Shown: one piece after another, positions 49,799-59,065 of the stretch
Numbering within the stretch: the stretch's first letter is position 1
Layout: every line of letters begins with the position of its first letter
Assembly (NCBI GenBank): GCA_040878395.1
Contig: JBBDMI010000003.1
Coordinates: 109,245-173,244 of the forward strand
From: Candidatus Dependentiae bacterium
Lineage (GTDB): Bacteria > Babelota > Babeliae > Babelales > Vermiphilaceae
Direction of reading: 5' to 3'
DNA length: 64,000 nucleotides
Position numbers and translations under genes: made by a program
Notes under the pieces: model-generated
Seen by the model: the letters and a program-made list of their open reading frames with translations, nothing else
What the model was told of the DNA's origin: nothing
Database searches by the model: none

Positions 49799-50526
49799 AA
49801 TAGGCTTCCATTTATAAAGGGTTATATAGTGCAAATATATCATGTAGCTATTATGCGGTGTCAATGGAAATGTATTGATTTGAGTTTTTTACATTTATGT
49901 ATTTGCATAAGATGGGTTAGGTTTTTATTTAAGCTTTTACTGTTTGTCATGCTGTTTTTTTTCTTCTTGACTTGTTTGTTGCATGAGTGTAATTTTTTTA
50001 AAAAAGAAGATGTTATTAAAGCAAAAAGAGCGGATTAAATAATCTTTTTCTTTTGAAAAAAGTTAAAAAAGACATTACAATACTTATATTATAATGCATT
50101 AGTATTGAGTGTGAGATTTCTTGAAATTTCTGTTAGCTTTTTTTTTTTAATTCATGATATATCATTTTTTCTCTACGGTTATTATTTTGATGTTTATAAA
50201 GAGATCGTTTTTTACAATTAAACGGTCTGCTTATCGACTGTTTTTGGTTTTGTGAATCATACAGTTTGAATTTTTTGTCGCGATTAAGGTTGCAAAAATT
50301 TTAAAATATGGTTAGCAAATTTTTTTAAAAAACAGTTGATTCTACATGCTTAAACGGTTACCATATCAATATGCCCCGATACAGATTTTTTCTTATAGTA
50401 ACTTATTTAAAATTTACTTTTTAGGCAAGAAAAGGTGCGGATTGGAATTTGAATTGAATTCGTTAGGGGGGCGTATACGAAAAATTATAGTGATTGGTTG
50501 CTATTTTTAACACTGAAAGGGTTGCT
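49799..50526 (+). other. Long AT-rich leader region upstream of nrdA
   Basis: A 728-base gap. Contains a good promoter at 50053-50081 (TTGAAA, 17 bases, TACAAT), which would give a leader of about 440 bases before nrdA. The leader has many T runs and a repeated TTAAACGGT (about 50219 and 50350). A possible 61-residue apolar frame near 49853-50038 has no ribosome site. I see no convincing NrdR box pair and no cobalamin-type riboswitch core. Confidence 0.4.
50053..50081 (+). promoter_or_regulatory. Candidate nrdAB promoter
   Basis: TTGAAA (50053-50058), a 17-base spacer, TACAAT (50076-50081). Confidence 0.5.
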
Positions 50527-53121
50527 ATGGATCTGGAAAAAAAAACGAGTTTGAATGCCTTACAATTCGCTTCGTTATCATCTTCTGTTGAATCAAATGT
50601 AACAGGCGGTATAAAAAAACAGTTATATGTTATAAAACATGACGGAAGCCGTGAAGCTTTTGATGTTAATCGCATTTATAAAGTAATTGCTTGGGCGAGC
50701 CAGGGGCATGAAGATGGTGTTAATCCTGATACTATAATGCAAGAAACTATTCGTAACGTGTATGACGGTATTAATACTTCAGAAATATCAGAGGCGTTGA
50801 TTTTAGCGGCAACTGCTTTTATTGAAAAAGATCCTGCATATGGTTATGTTGCAGCGCAGTTATTGTTAAAAAAGTTGTTCATTGAAGTTACCGGCGTTCC
50901 AATGGATTACGCGAACAATGAACAAGCTTATCGTCAATCATTTATTAAAAGTATTAAGCAAGGTGTCGAACGGAATGTTTTTGACAAGCGATTGGCTGAA
51001 TTTGATTTAGAGCATTTAGCGCAAGAATTATGTTTGGAAAATGATCGCTTATTTTATTATATGGGTTTAAGAACGCTTTATGAGCGTTATTTGATTGCGC
51101 AAAAAAATAAACGTACTGAATTGCCCCAAGTGTTTTGGATGCGTGTTGCAATGGGTCTTTCAATTGAAGAAAAAAATAAAACTGAATGTGCAATCTCTTT
51201 CTATCGTTTAATTTCTTCTCTTTCTTATGTGCCCAGTACGCCAACATTATTGCATGCAGGCCTTAAGCGTGCACAATTAAGTTCATGTTTTTTAACTACA
51301 GTATCTGATGATTTGCATCATATTTTTAAATGCATTGGTGACAATGCACAAATGGCAAAATGGTCAGGTGGTGTTGCTAATGATTGGACACCTGTTCGTG
51401 CAACTGGAGCGTTGATTGAAAGTATCAATATCGAAAGCCAAGGTGTTATTCCGTTTTTAAAAGTGGCAAACGATACAACAGCTTCAATCAATCGTAGTGG
51501 GCGTCGTCGCGGGGCATCAGTTGTATATCTTGAAACATGGCATTATGACATTGAAGATTTTCTTGATTTGCGTAGAAACACCGGTGATGATCGTCGTAGG
51601 ACTCATGATATTAACACCGCAAATTGGGTACCTGATTTATTCATGAAACGTGTGCAAGAAGATGGGCAATGGACATTATTCTCACCGGAAGAAGTGCCTG
51701 ATCTACATGATCTTTATGGATCAGCATTTGAACAGCGTTATGTTGCATATGAAAAAATGGCAGAAAAAGGTAAAATTCGTTTGGCCAAAACAATACCGGC
51801 AAAGCAACTTTGGCGAAAAATGTTGAGTAGGTTATTCGAAACGGGTCATCCGTGGATTACATTTAAAGATTCTTTCAATGTCCGTTCACCACAGGATCAT
51901 GCAGGTGTGATTCATAGTACAAATTTATGTACTGAAATCAGTTTAAATACTTCAGCTGATGAAACAGCTGTGTGTAATTTAGGTTCTATTAATTTATCGC
52001 AGCATGTTGTAGATGGTGTATTGGATAAAGAAAAACTGGCTAAAACAGTAAAAACTGCAATTCACATGCTTGATAATGTGATTGATATTAACTTTTATCC
52101 AATCAAAGAAGGTCAAACTTCAAATTTACGTCATAGACCAATTGGTTTGGGTATCATGGGCTTTCAAGATGCATTGTTCAAAATGGATTTTGCTTTCGAT
52201 GATGAGCGTGCATTAACATTTGCTGATGAAACTATGGAATTTATTTCGTATCATGCCATCTTGGCATCATCAGGTCTTGCAGCTGAACGGGGTGCATATT
52301 CATCATTTAAAGGATCTAAATGGGATCGCGGCCTTTTGCCTTATGATACTGTTTCATTGCTTGAAAAAGAGCGTAACGTAGCGATTGAAGTGAATCGTGA
52401 TAGCAAGCTTGATTGGACTCCTGTACGTGAATCAATCAAGAAGCATGGTATGCGTAATTCAAATACTATGGCAATTGCACCAACTGCTACAATTTCAAAC
52501 ATTGCAAACTGTTATCCATGTATTGAGCCAATGTATAAAAATCTGTATGTGAAATCGAATATGAGCGGTGAATTCACTGTATTAAATCAATATCTTGTGC
52601 AAGATTTGAAAAAGACCAATTTGTGGAATGAGCATATGCTTGATCAACTGAAATATTATGATGGGAATGTGCAATTGGTTCCGGATATTCCACAACAGAT
52701 AAAAGATAAGTATAAAGAAGCATTTGAAATTGATCCTGAATGGTTAATTGAATTGACTGCAGTGCGCGGCAAATGGATTGATCAAAGTCAATCACATAAC
52801 GTGTTTATGCGCGGTGTGTCAGGCAAAAAGCTGAATGATATTTATCTAAAAGCATGGCGTTGCGGTTTGAAGGCAACTTATTATTTGCGTACACTTGGTG
52901 CAACACAGATTGAAAAATCAACATTAGATGCAAAAAAGTTTGGCTTTACTCAAAAACGTGATCATTCTGAAAATGGTAAACAAGAAGAGTCAGTAGAGGT
53001 TAAAGTTACATCAGTAGAACAAGCATTGCCTCAAGAAGATATTGCTTTGAACAATGGACAATCAGACAAAGATGTCATGTGTAGCATTCTCAACGGACCT
53101 GAATGCGATTCATGTCAATAA
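50527..53121 (+). CDS. nrdA: Ribonucleoside-diphosphate reductase, alpha subunit
   Basis: An 864-residue class I catalytic subunit. One N-terminal ATP-cone (about 30-120: KQLYVIKHDGSREAFDVNRIYKVIAWA), then SYVPSTPTLLHAGLKRAQLSSCFL (active-site Cys), NLCTEISLNTSADETAVCNLGSINLS (radical-site Cys and pairs), ANCYPCIEPMYKNLYVKSN and LRTLGATQIEKS, and a C-terminal redox pair ECDSC at the extreme end. It starts at 50527 (AAAGGG upstream); the upstream TTG extension is disfavoured. Partner nrdB follows after 18 bases. Confidence 0.97.
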   Translation: MDLEKKTSLNALQFASLSSSVESNVTGGIKKQLYVIKHDGSREAFDVNRIYKVIAWASQGHEDGVNPDTIMQETIRNVYDGINTSEISEALILAATAFIEKDPAYGYVAAQLLLKKLFIEVTGVPMDYANNEQAYRQSFIKSIKQGVERNVFDKRLAEFDLEHLAQELCLENDRLFYYMGLRTLYERYLIAQKNKRTELPQVFWMRVAMGLSIEEKNKTECAISFYRLISSLSYVPSTPTLLHAGLKRAQLSSCFLTTVSDDLHHIFKCIGDNAQMAKWSGGVANDWTPVRATGALIESINIESQGVIPFLKVANDTTASINRSGRRRGASVVYLETWHYDIEDFLDLRRNTGDDRRRTHDINTANWVPDLFMKRVQEDGQWTLFSPEEVPDLHDLYGSAFEQRYVAYEKMAEKGKIRLAKTIPAKQLWRKMLSRLFETGHPWITFKDSFNVRSPQDHAGVIHSTNLCTEISLNTSADETAVCNLGSINLSQHVVDGVLDKEKLAKTVKTAIHMLDNVIDINFYPIKEGQTSNLRHRPIGLGIMGFQDALFKMDFAFDDERALTFADETMEFISYHAILASSGLAAERGAYSSFKGSKWDRGLLPYDTVSLLEKERNVAIEVNRDSKLDWTPVRESIKKHGMRNSNTMAIAPTATISNIANCYPCIEPMYKNLYVKSNMSGEFTVLNQYLVQDLKKTNLWNEHMLDQLKYYDGNVQLVPDIPQQIKDKYKEAFEIDPEWLIELTAVRGKWIDQSQSHNVFMRGVSGKKLNDIYLKAWRCGLKATYYLRTLGATQIEKSTLDAKKFGFTQKRDHSENGKQEESVEVKVTSVEQALPQEDIALNNGQSDKDVMCSILNGPECDSCQ

Positions 53122-53139
53122 CAAGGAAAAATAAATAAA

Positions 53140-54138
53140 ATGGCTAGAATTATTAACGATTCAAAAACTGATCCAAATAAAATATTGCCGATGAGCTATT
53201 TGTGGGCACGCGAACATTATAAAAGTGGTGTGGCGAATAATTGGACACCTGAAGAAGTTTCTATGCAACAAGATGTTGAACAGTGGAAATCAAAAGATGT
53301 GCTTTCAGATACTGAACGGCGTTTGATTTTGTGGAACTTAGGTTTTTTCTCAACGGCAGAATCATTAACTGCAAACAATATTGTATTGGCGCTTTATCGA
53401 CATGTCACTAATCCTGAATGTCGTCAATATTTGTTGCGTCAAGCGTTTGAAGAGGCGATTCATACTGATACATTTATTTACTGTTGTGATTCACTTGGAT
53501 TAGATCCGGATCTCATGTATAACATGTATGAAACCGTTCCTTCTATCAAAGCAAAAGATGATTATGTTGTTAAGTTGACTAAATCGGTTTTTGATCCGAA
53601 TTTTAGCACTCAAGGATCAGAAAATACTCAAAAATTTGTACGTGATCTTATTGGTTACTATGTGATTATGGAAGGTATTTTCTTTTATGCCGGTTTTGCT
53701 ATGATGCTTGCATTAAAGCGTCAAAACAAAATGGTTGGTATTGGTGAACAATTTGAATATATTATGCGTGATGAAAGTATTCATTTAGCTTTTGGTTGTG
53801 ATTTAATCAATACCATTAAAGCAGAAAATCCTGAAATTTGGACTGAAGCATTTCAAGCAGAAGTTACTGAGCTTATAAAAGAAGCGGTGATTTTGGAAAA
53901 AGCCTATGCGCATGATGCATGCCCAAAAGGATTGCTTGGCATTAATGCTGAACAGTTTAGTGAATATGTGGAATATATCACCGATCGTCGTTTGGAACGT
54001 ATTGATCTCCCAAAAATATATGGTAGACAAAATCCATTCCCATGGATGTCTCAAGCTACTGATTTGAACAAAGAAAAGAATTTCTTTGAAACCCGTGTGA
54101 CTGAATATCAAACAGCAGGATCTCTCGATTGGGATTAA
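53140..54138 (+). CDS. nrdB: Class Ic ribonucleotide reductase beta subunit (Mn/Fe type)
   Basis: A 332-residue R2 protein. Metal ligands in order: Glu74 (STAES, Glu in place of the usual Asp), Glu105 and His108 (EEAIHTDTF), Glu178 (IMEGIFF), Glu212 and His215 (RDESIH). The radical-Tyr position four residues after the His is Phe112. As I recall the C. trachomatis R2 numbering (Glu89, Glu120, His123, Phe127, Glu193, Glu227, His230), every position is offset by exactly 15. By family knowledge this combination marks class Ic enzymes with a Mn(IV)/Fe(III) cofactor. AAGGA lies upstream. Confidence 0.95.
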   Translation: MARIINDSKTDPNKILPMSYLWAREHYKSGVANNWTPEEVSMQQDVEQWKSKDVLSDTERRLILWNLGFFSTAESLTANNIVLALYRHVTNPECRQYLLRQAFEEAIHTDTFIYCCDSLGLDPDLMYNMYETVPSIKAKDDYVVKLTKSVFDPNFSTQGSENTQKFVRDLIGYYVIMEGIFFYAGFAMMLALKRQNKMVGIGEQFEYIMRDESIHLAFGCDLINTIKAENPEIWTEAFQAEVTELIKEAVILEKAYAHDACPKGLLGINAEQFSEYVEYITDRRLERIDLPKIYGRQNPFPWMSQATDLNKEKNFFETRVTEYQTAGSLDWD

Positions 54139-54153
54139 CTGGATTTGAAAAAT

Positions 54154-54193
54154 AAAAAAAGGCGCAATAGCTTAGGTTATTGCGCCTTTTTTT
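54154..54193 (+). terminator. Terminator of nrdAB
   Basis: AAAAAAAGGCGCAATA with TATTGCGCCTTTTTTT. A second weaker hairpin with T run (54237-54262) follows. Confidence 0.9.
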
Positions 54194-54306
54194 GCGTAAT
54201 TGTCGGTTTTACTATAATCTTAAATAGTGTTGTTAAGCCTTTATCTAAAGGCCTTTTTTTTTCAACTTAAGTTTTATGGTATTTTTTTTATGATGGGGTT
54301 TATTCT

Positions 54307-54945
54307 ATGAGACATCTGTTCGCTTTTGTATTGTTACTATATGCGCATGTTAATTTTGCAATGTTCACTGTTTTTCCGACCTTAAAAAATGGTATATGTG
54401 CTCAAGCTGGCATGCGTGCTTTTTCTCAATCTGTTTATTCACAGTTTCCAAATCTGTTAGATCGTTTTCCATCAGAAGACCGGCGCTATATGCAACAGCG
54501 AGCAGAGTATTATAGGCAACTGTTTATAAAAGATCAAACGCGCCAGAAATGGGGAAAACAAGGAACCTATACAATATGGGGAGCTTTGAATTTGATTAAA
54601 AATAATGTAGACGAAGAAGTTATTAAATTTCTTGATGTATCTTTTTTAAGTAAGTCGTTGCCTTTAAGGTATCAATTAGATTTTGGTCGTGGAACTTTGA
54701 GTCTTGAAATTCTTAAACTTGCTTTGGATTTTGCAAAGTATAAAAAGATAGGGAAAGAGATGGATATGGCTGAATGTAATAAAGAGCATCTACAGACAGT
54801 TGATGAGTTAGGTTTGCGTACCGATTATGCTCATGTTCCAAAAAAAGCATTGGATAATGCAAAAAAAACATGTGATTATGTAAAAGAATATATTGAGATG
54901 TTTAAACAAGAATTATTAGAGACGCAAAAAAAAGACCGATTGTAA
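54307..54945 (+). CDS. Exported helical protein of unknown function
   Basis: A 212-residue protein with a signal peptide (MRHLFAFVLLLYAHVNFA). The mature chain is helical with Arg/Tyr-rich regions (DRRYMQQRAEYYRQLF) and a Lys-rich C-terminus; two Cys. Start of the exported-protein island (54.3-64 kb). No motif recognised. Confidence 0.6.
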   Translation: MRHLFAFVLLLYAHVNFAMFTVFPTLKNGICAQAGMRAFSQSVYSQFPNLLDRFPSEDRRYMQQRAEYYRQLFIKDQTRQKWGKQGTYTIWGALNLIKNNVDEEVIKFLDVSFLSKSLPLRYQLDFGRGTLSLEILKLALDFAKYKKIGKEMDMAECNKEHLQTVDELGLRTDYAHVPKKALDNAKKTCDYVKEYIEMFKQELLETQKKDRL

Positions 54946-55007
54946 ATAAGCTTTTTTATCTATTTTAAAAAATGTTATCTCTTTGTAACTTGTATAGAGG
55001 AGTCATC

Positions 55008-56114
55008 ATGTTTTATTTATATTATTTTCTATCTGCTTGTTTATGTACATTGGCTACACAATGTATGGATGATATGAATGATAAGGCTGTGGATAGTATA
55101 TTGTCGAGTGATGCATGTTTTTCGGCTTATATGCCTTTTGATTCTTTAGGCCAAGATTCAGACAGTAGCGATAACGTTAGAAAAAATGAATTAGCTGAAA
55201 AGGGATCATTACATCCTCTGTGTATAGAATTAAAAAATAAAAAGTTAATAAATTATAGAGAATTTCCTAAATATATTATGGGGAGGTTATACAGAGAATT
55301 TATCTTAGATAGAACCATTGATGTTTTAGATACAACAGTAACCGATGAACGAGGTTTTACCTTTTTGCATTATGCAGCTATGACAAATGATGTGTCGGTT
55401 ACAAATGATCTATTGATTAGGCATAATGCTGATATTGATGCATGCTCACATACTGGAAATACTCCTCTTCATACAGCAGTGGCAGTTGGTGCAACAAGTG
55501 TTATTTCATCCTTACTATATTATGGTGCTGTTCCTAATGCGCAAAATAATGCAGGTGATACACCTTTACATATTGCTGTCTTGCATGATCGAGATGATAC
55601 TGTATTAAATTTATTAAAACGCAAAGTTCAAGCAGACGCAAAAAATAACTTAGGTGAGACACCATTATTTTATGCTGCACGTAGAGGTCATGTTAAAATT
55701 GCACGTTATTTGGTTTGTTATGGTGCTGATGCTGAAAAGAAAAATAAATTTGGAAAGACGATATTTGATGGTATTCATCATCAGAAAAAACGTGAAAAGT
55801 TTAAGAACGATATGCTGATACGGACACCTTTACATCTTGCTGTTTTGCGGGAGGATTTGCAAGAGGTCCAACGCTTATTGGAAAAACATGCACATGTGGA
55901 TGCAAGAGATATTTATAGAGAGACTCCACTTTTTTATGCAGTGCGCCAACGTAACGCAAAAATAGTTGCGCATTTAATTTATGGTCAGGCTGACACTGTA
56001 GCAATGAATAAAATGCACCAAAAGCCGTTTGAAATTATTATTGATCTGGTAGAACGAGCTCAATTTAAAGAAAATATACTTGTAGAGTGTAATAAGATAT
56101 ATTCGCAACAATAG
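55008..56114 (+). CDS. Exported ankyrin-repeat protein (about seven repeats)
   Basis: A 368-residue protein. GAGGAG precedes the ATG at 55008; an in-frame ATG at 54972 is rejected because the signal peptide (FYLYYFLSACLCTLATQC) starts later. After an acidic Ser/Asp linker come repeats such as RGFTFLHYAAMTNDV, TGNTPLHTAVAVGATSVISSLL, AGDTPLHIAVLHDRDDTVLNLL, LGETPLFYAARRGHVKIARYL, IRTPLHLAVLREDLQEVQRLL and YRETPLFYAVRQRNAKIVAHL. Candidate secreted protein-binding effector. Confidence 0.85.
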   Translation: MFYLYYFLSACLCTLATQCMDDMNDKAVDSILSSDACFSAYMPFDSLGQDSDSSDNVRKNELAEKGSLHPLCIELKNKKLINYREFPKYIMGRLYREFILDRTIDVLDTTVTDERGFTFLHYAAMTNDVSVTNDLLIRHNADIDACSHTGNTPLHTAVAVGATSVISSLLYYGAVPNAQNNAGDTPLHIAVLHDRDDTVLNLLKRKVQADAKNNLGETPLFYAARRGHVKIARYLVCYGADAEKKNKFGKTIFDGIHHQKKREKFKNDMLIRTPLHLAVLREDLQEVQRLLEKHAHVDARDIYRETPLFYAVRQRNAKIVAHLIYGQADTVAMNKMHQKPFEIIIDLVERAQFKENILVECNKIYSQQ

Positions 56115-56160
56115 AGTTGTACAATGAATAGTTAAATTTTTTACAAAAAGGAAAAGTAGT

Positions 56161-56484
56161 ATGTTTAATAAAAAAATATTATTTTTAAATTTGTTGTTAT
56201 CTATAGCAGGTATTTGTGCAAGCGATGTAAGTAAATCTAAGAGGGGCAAAGCTCCTGAAGTGAGTGTAGAAGATCAAATCAGGCAACAACTGATGAGAGT
56301 TACGTCTCGTAATCCAAAATACCAAGAAGCTTTGACTACTGCTAAAACATTGGCAGTTGTAGAAAAATCGAGAAATCCGGATGCGAGTCCTTTTGTGCGA
56401 TATGTTGCTTGTATTCCTATACAGCATAAAAGTATGTGGGAAAAGGTGGCAAGGGCGCAGGAAATGATGAAATCAGGGCAATAG
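56161..56484 (+). CDS. Small exported basic protein
   Basis: A 107-residue protein, AAGGAAA before the ATG, signal peptide (MFNKKILFLNLLLSIAGICA). The mature part is basic and helical (DQIRQQLMRVTSRNPKYQEALTTAKTL). No family recognised. Confidence 0.5.
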   Translation: MFNKKILFLNLLLSIAGICASDVSKSKRGKAPEVSVEDQIRQQLMRVTSRNPKYQEALTTAKTLAVVEKSRNPDASPFVRYVACIPIQHKSMWEKVARAQEMMKSGQ

Positions 56485-56600
56485 GCGTATTAATTCAGGT
56501 TGAATTAATTTTTTGTGTGTAGTTTTTATTGTACTTTATCTAATTGATTTTTTGTAGTATTATTGTCATAAGATGTTTTTAACTCTAAATGGAGATCCTT

Positions 56601-57005
56601 ATGATAAGAACAAACAAAATAGCTGTTTTAGCTTTATTGTGTTTAGCGTTGCCTGCAGTAGCATGCAAGATTAAGCTGGTTAATGATAGTACTACTTATG
56701 ATAAAAATGTGCGTGTATTGGTTAATGATGAATCAGCAAAAGATCTTAAAGAAGGCGTCATCAGTGGCCGTACGTTACGTAGATTAGATGCTAGAAAAAT
56801 TAAGCCGTGCGCAAAACGTGACTTGGGAAGTAAATATAAATTGAACCAATTTTATGTGTATGAAAAAGTCAGTAAAAACCAATATAAGCTTATCGCTATT
56901 GTTGGTCAAACCGTTCAAGCAGGTAAAGGGCAAGAACTGTTAGTAAATCTTTCAGATTTGAAAGCTAACAATGTTTCTCCTTTATTGAAAGTAACATTGA
57001 AGTAA
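56601..57005 (+). CDS. Small exported beta-rich protein
   Basis: A 134-residue protein. GGAG of an upstream in-frame ATG acts as the ribosome site for the ATG at 56601. Signal peptide MIRTNKIAVLALLCLALPAVA, then alternating strands (CKIKLVNDSTTYDKNVRVLVND; KLNQFYVYEKVSKNQYKLIAIVG; LLVNLSD), Lys-rich, with two Cys. Possibly an immunoglobulin-like or small beta-sandwich fold. Unknown function. Confidence 0.55.
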   Translation: MIRTNKIAVLALLCLALPAVACKIKLVNDSTTYDKNVRVLVNDESAKDLKEGVISGRTLRRLDARKIKPCAKRDLGSKYKLNQFYVYEKVSKNQYKLIAIVGQTVQAGKGQELLVNLSDLKANNVSPLLKVTLK

Positions 57006-57027
57006 AAGAACCTATTTGGATTTAGTT

Positions 57028-57064
57028 AAAAAGGGCTTGCTAAAACAGCGAGCTCTTTTTTTTT
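57028..57064. terminator. Intrinsic terminator
   Basis: AGGGCTTGCT, loop AAAAC, AGCGAGCTCT (with G-T wobbles), flanked by A and T runs, between convergent genes 56601-57005 and 57087-57692. Confidence 0.8.
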
Positions 57065-57086
57065 GTTTCTTTATTTAAGTTCAGAT

Positions 57087-57692
57087 TTATGTACCCATGA
57101 TAATTGCAGCTGCAATAGCACCTCCGGCTGTTATTAAACTACCGAGTGTAGTAACTATTGCAATCTTGTAATTAAGGCGCGCTGTTTCAAGCTCACTCTC
57201 TTTTTGGCCAATAGTGGTTTCATGTGTAGTAATGGTTTGATTTTGTTCATTATGCTTTGCTTCTACAGCTTTAAGAAGTTCAGTAATCATTTCCGGTGTA
57301 ACGATTTGAGTTAGAACATTGGGATCTATTTTTCGTGTCACTGGGTTAGATTTTTTTTTGATTATTTCATTTTTTTTATTTAATTGGCCAATGAGGCTAT
57401 TAAATTTAGGTTTATCTTGTTCTTTTAGATGCTCTAATCGTTCACGTAATATGTCGGTGCAGAATTTATTGCCGCATATTTTTCCATATAATGCCTGAGT
57501 GTATACTTGTGCATATTCAGAAGTACCTACTAAAAATTCTTGAGTATCATCAGCGACATCGACTGGCAGACTTGTAGCAAAATCATCTAACTCAATTTCA
57601 ATAGCTTCATTTTTCGTGGCAACTGTTCTATCACTTGCCGATATGTGTGTACAGTATAAAAAACTTAAAATTGTAAAAAATAAGAATGTCAT
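57087..57692 (-). CDS. Exported protein with coiled coil and C-terminal membrane segment
   Basis: A 201-residue protein; GGAG seven bases before the ATG at 57692. Signal peptide (MTFLFFTILSFLYCTHISA), an acidic linker, two Cys (KICGNKFC), a coiled coil (LKAVEAKHNEQNQTITTHETTIGQKESELE region) and a final apolar helix (TTLGSLITAGGAIAAAIIMG) that reaches the C-terminus. This signal-plus-tail-anchor layout recurs in 60992-62855. Confidence 0.6.
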   Translation of the reverse strand: MTFLFFTILSFLYCTHISASDRTVATKNEAIEIELDDFATSLPVDVADDTQEFLVGTSEYAQVYTQALYGKICGNKFCTDILRERLEHLKEQDKPKFNSLIGQLNKKNEIIKKKSNPVTRKIDPNVLTQIVTPEMITELLKAVEAKHNEQNQTITTHETTIGQKESELETARLNYKIAIVTTLGSLITAGGAIAAAIIMGT

Positions 57693-57800
57693 CATTAATC
57701 TCCTTGTTCTTTAGTGATTTTATTGATACAACAGTTATGTGTTTTAATACAAGATAAAAAGAAAATCGCATCTTTAACCTGTATAATCAGAGGTGTTTGT

Positions 57801-57983
57801 ATGAAAAAACTATATTTTTAAATTATCGTATGCAATGCAGTTGCGCTACAAGCGTTCATGCCTTTTGCCCCTTATGGGATGCCCAAGTCATCCAATTGTA
57901 ATTTTTATGTTACTAAAAAAAGAAGCGCTGTAAAAGTATTTCTTTACTTTTTTAATCATAATCTGTTTTTATTGTTCAGATGA
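57801..57983 (+). pseudogene. Small exported-protein gene interrupted by TAA in its signal peptide
   Basis: AGAGGTG stands seven bases before ATG 57801. The frame reads MKKLYF, TAA (57819-57821), then IIVCNAVALQAFMPFAPYG and continues open to TGA 57981-57983 (60 codons). Reading through the single stop gives a normal signal peptide, so this is a nonsense-inactivated gene or a sequencing error. The remaining gap (57693-58087) holds nothing else clear. Confidence 0.5.
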
Positions 57984-58087
57984 ATAGTATTTGTTTATCT
58001 CAAATATATTAGGTTTTTTGGTTTATATACGAGCAAGAAAATATAAAGAAAGATATTTTCTATAATAGTCGATCAAAAGGATTATTG

Positions 58088-58978
58088 ATGTTCAATATTA
58101 TAATAGGAATGAGTATCTTTTTTTGTTTATATTCCTATGCTGCACAACAAGAAGCACAATCTAAGTCATTAAGAGCACAAATTATTGAGCAAGTTGCTAA
58201 AGATATCGATAACTATAATCTTGATGAGTTGCCGATTTGCTTAAAGGATGAAATTGCTGAGACTCACTTGCAACATGAGCTGGAGCAAAAAATGTTGTCA
58301 GTGCGTAAAGAAAACTGCTTTATAGAAAAACATCAAAAAGCTACATGTATTCTGAAGCTACTTGCCAAAGGTGCAAGACTTGAAAAACTGGATGAAAAAG
58401 TAAAAAACTATGAAATCGCGATTTTATTATTACAACTGATAAAAACAAAAATGTTGGATTATCAACAAAAAATTACTGCATTAAATGCTTGTATGCATAT
58501 AAAAAAAGATTTAAAAGATGCAACCAATGCACATCTGCTTGCGCATGCAGTTTTTTATGATCAAAAAATTATTCCGGCATTGCTTTATTTTGAGATTAAT
58601 GCAACTGAACCTGTTACGTGTATTGAGCATCACCAAGCTCAAACGCCACTACATATTGCTGCTAGAGTTGGTGCAATGAGCGTTGTACGTAAGCTTTTAA
58701 AGTATGGAATTGATCCAAATATATTAAATTTTTCAGAATCTACTCCGCTACATTATGCTTCGGTTTTGGATAAATATGAAATAGCAGAATTACTTATTTC
58801 ATATGGAGCAAAAGTTGACGCACAAAATATGGATGGGCATACACCTTTGATGTTAGCGCAACCATATCCTCGCATGTGCGCATTATTGCAAGGAGCACAC
58901 AAAAGAATCGAAAAGCGAACAGGTTCGAGCAGCGCATGTCAAATTGAAGAACGACCAAAAAAACGATCACGCGAATGA
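58088..58978 (+). CDS. Exported ankyrin-repeat protein with basic C-terminal tail
   Basis: A 296-residue protein, AAAAGGA before the ATG at 58088, signal peptide (MFNIIIGMSIFFCLYSYA). A helical N-terminal half is followed by ankyrin repeats at about 188-270 (QTPLHIAARVGAMSVVRKLLKYGIDPN; STPLHYASVLDKYEIAELLISYGAKVD; GHTPLMLAQ). The C-terminus (EERPKKRSRE) resembles a monopartite nuclear localisation signal. Candidate host effector; targeting is inference. Confidence 0.8.
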   Translation: MFNIIIGMSIFFCLYSYAAQQEAQSKSLRAQIIEQVAKDIDNYNLDELPICLKDEIAETHLQHELEQKMLSVRKENCFIEKHQKATCILKLLAKGARLEKLDEKVKNYEIAILLLQLIKTKMLDYQQKITALNACMHIKKDLKDATNAHLLAHAVFYDQKIIPALLYFEINATEPVTCIEHHQAQTPLHIAARVGAMSVVRKLLKYGIDPNILNFSESTPLHYASVLDKYEIAELLISYGAKVDAQNMDGHTPLMLAQPYPRMCALLQGAHKRIEKRTGSSSACQIEERPKKRSRE

Positions 58979-58980
58979 AA

Positions 58981-59006
58981 GCAAAAAAACATCCTTGTTT
59001 TTTTGC
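58981..59006. terminator. AT-rich hairpin, probable terminator
   Basis: GCAAAAAAACA and TGTTTTTTTGC with a four-base loop directly after the ankyrin gene. Confidence 0.5.
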
Positions 59007-59065
59007 GGATCTATCTTATATGCTCTTTATGTTAAAGTCTCATGTTAAAAGAAGGGGTTTTTGTC

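Noticed and set aside
49829..50038. 69-residue apolar plus frame upstream of nrdA
   Set aside because: Very Phe/Leu/Cys-rich, no ribosome site, in T-rich DNA that gives such frames by chance. A real small membrane protein cannot be fully excluded.
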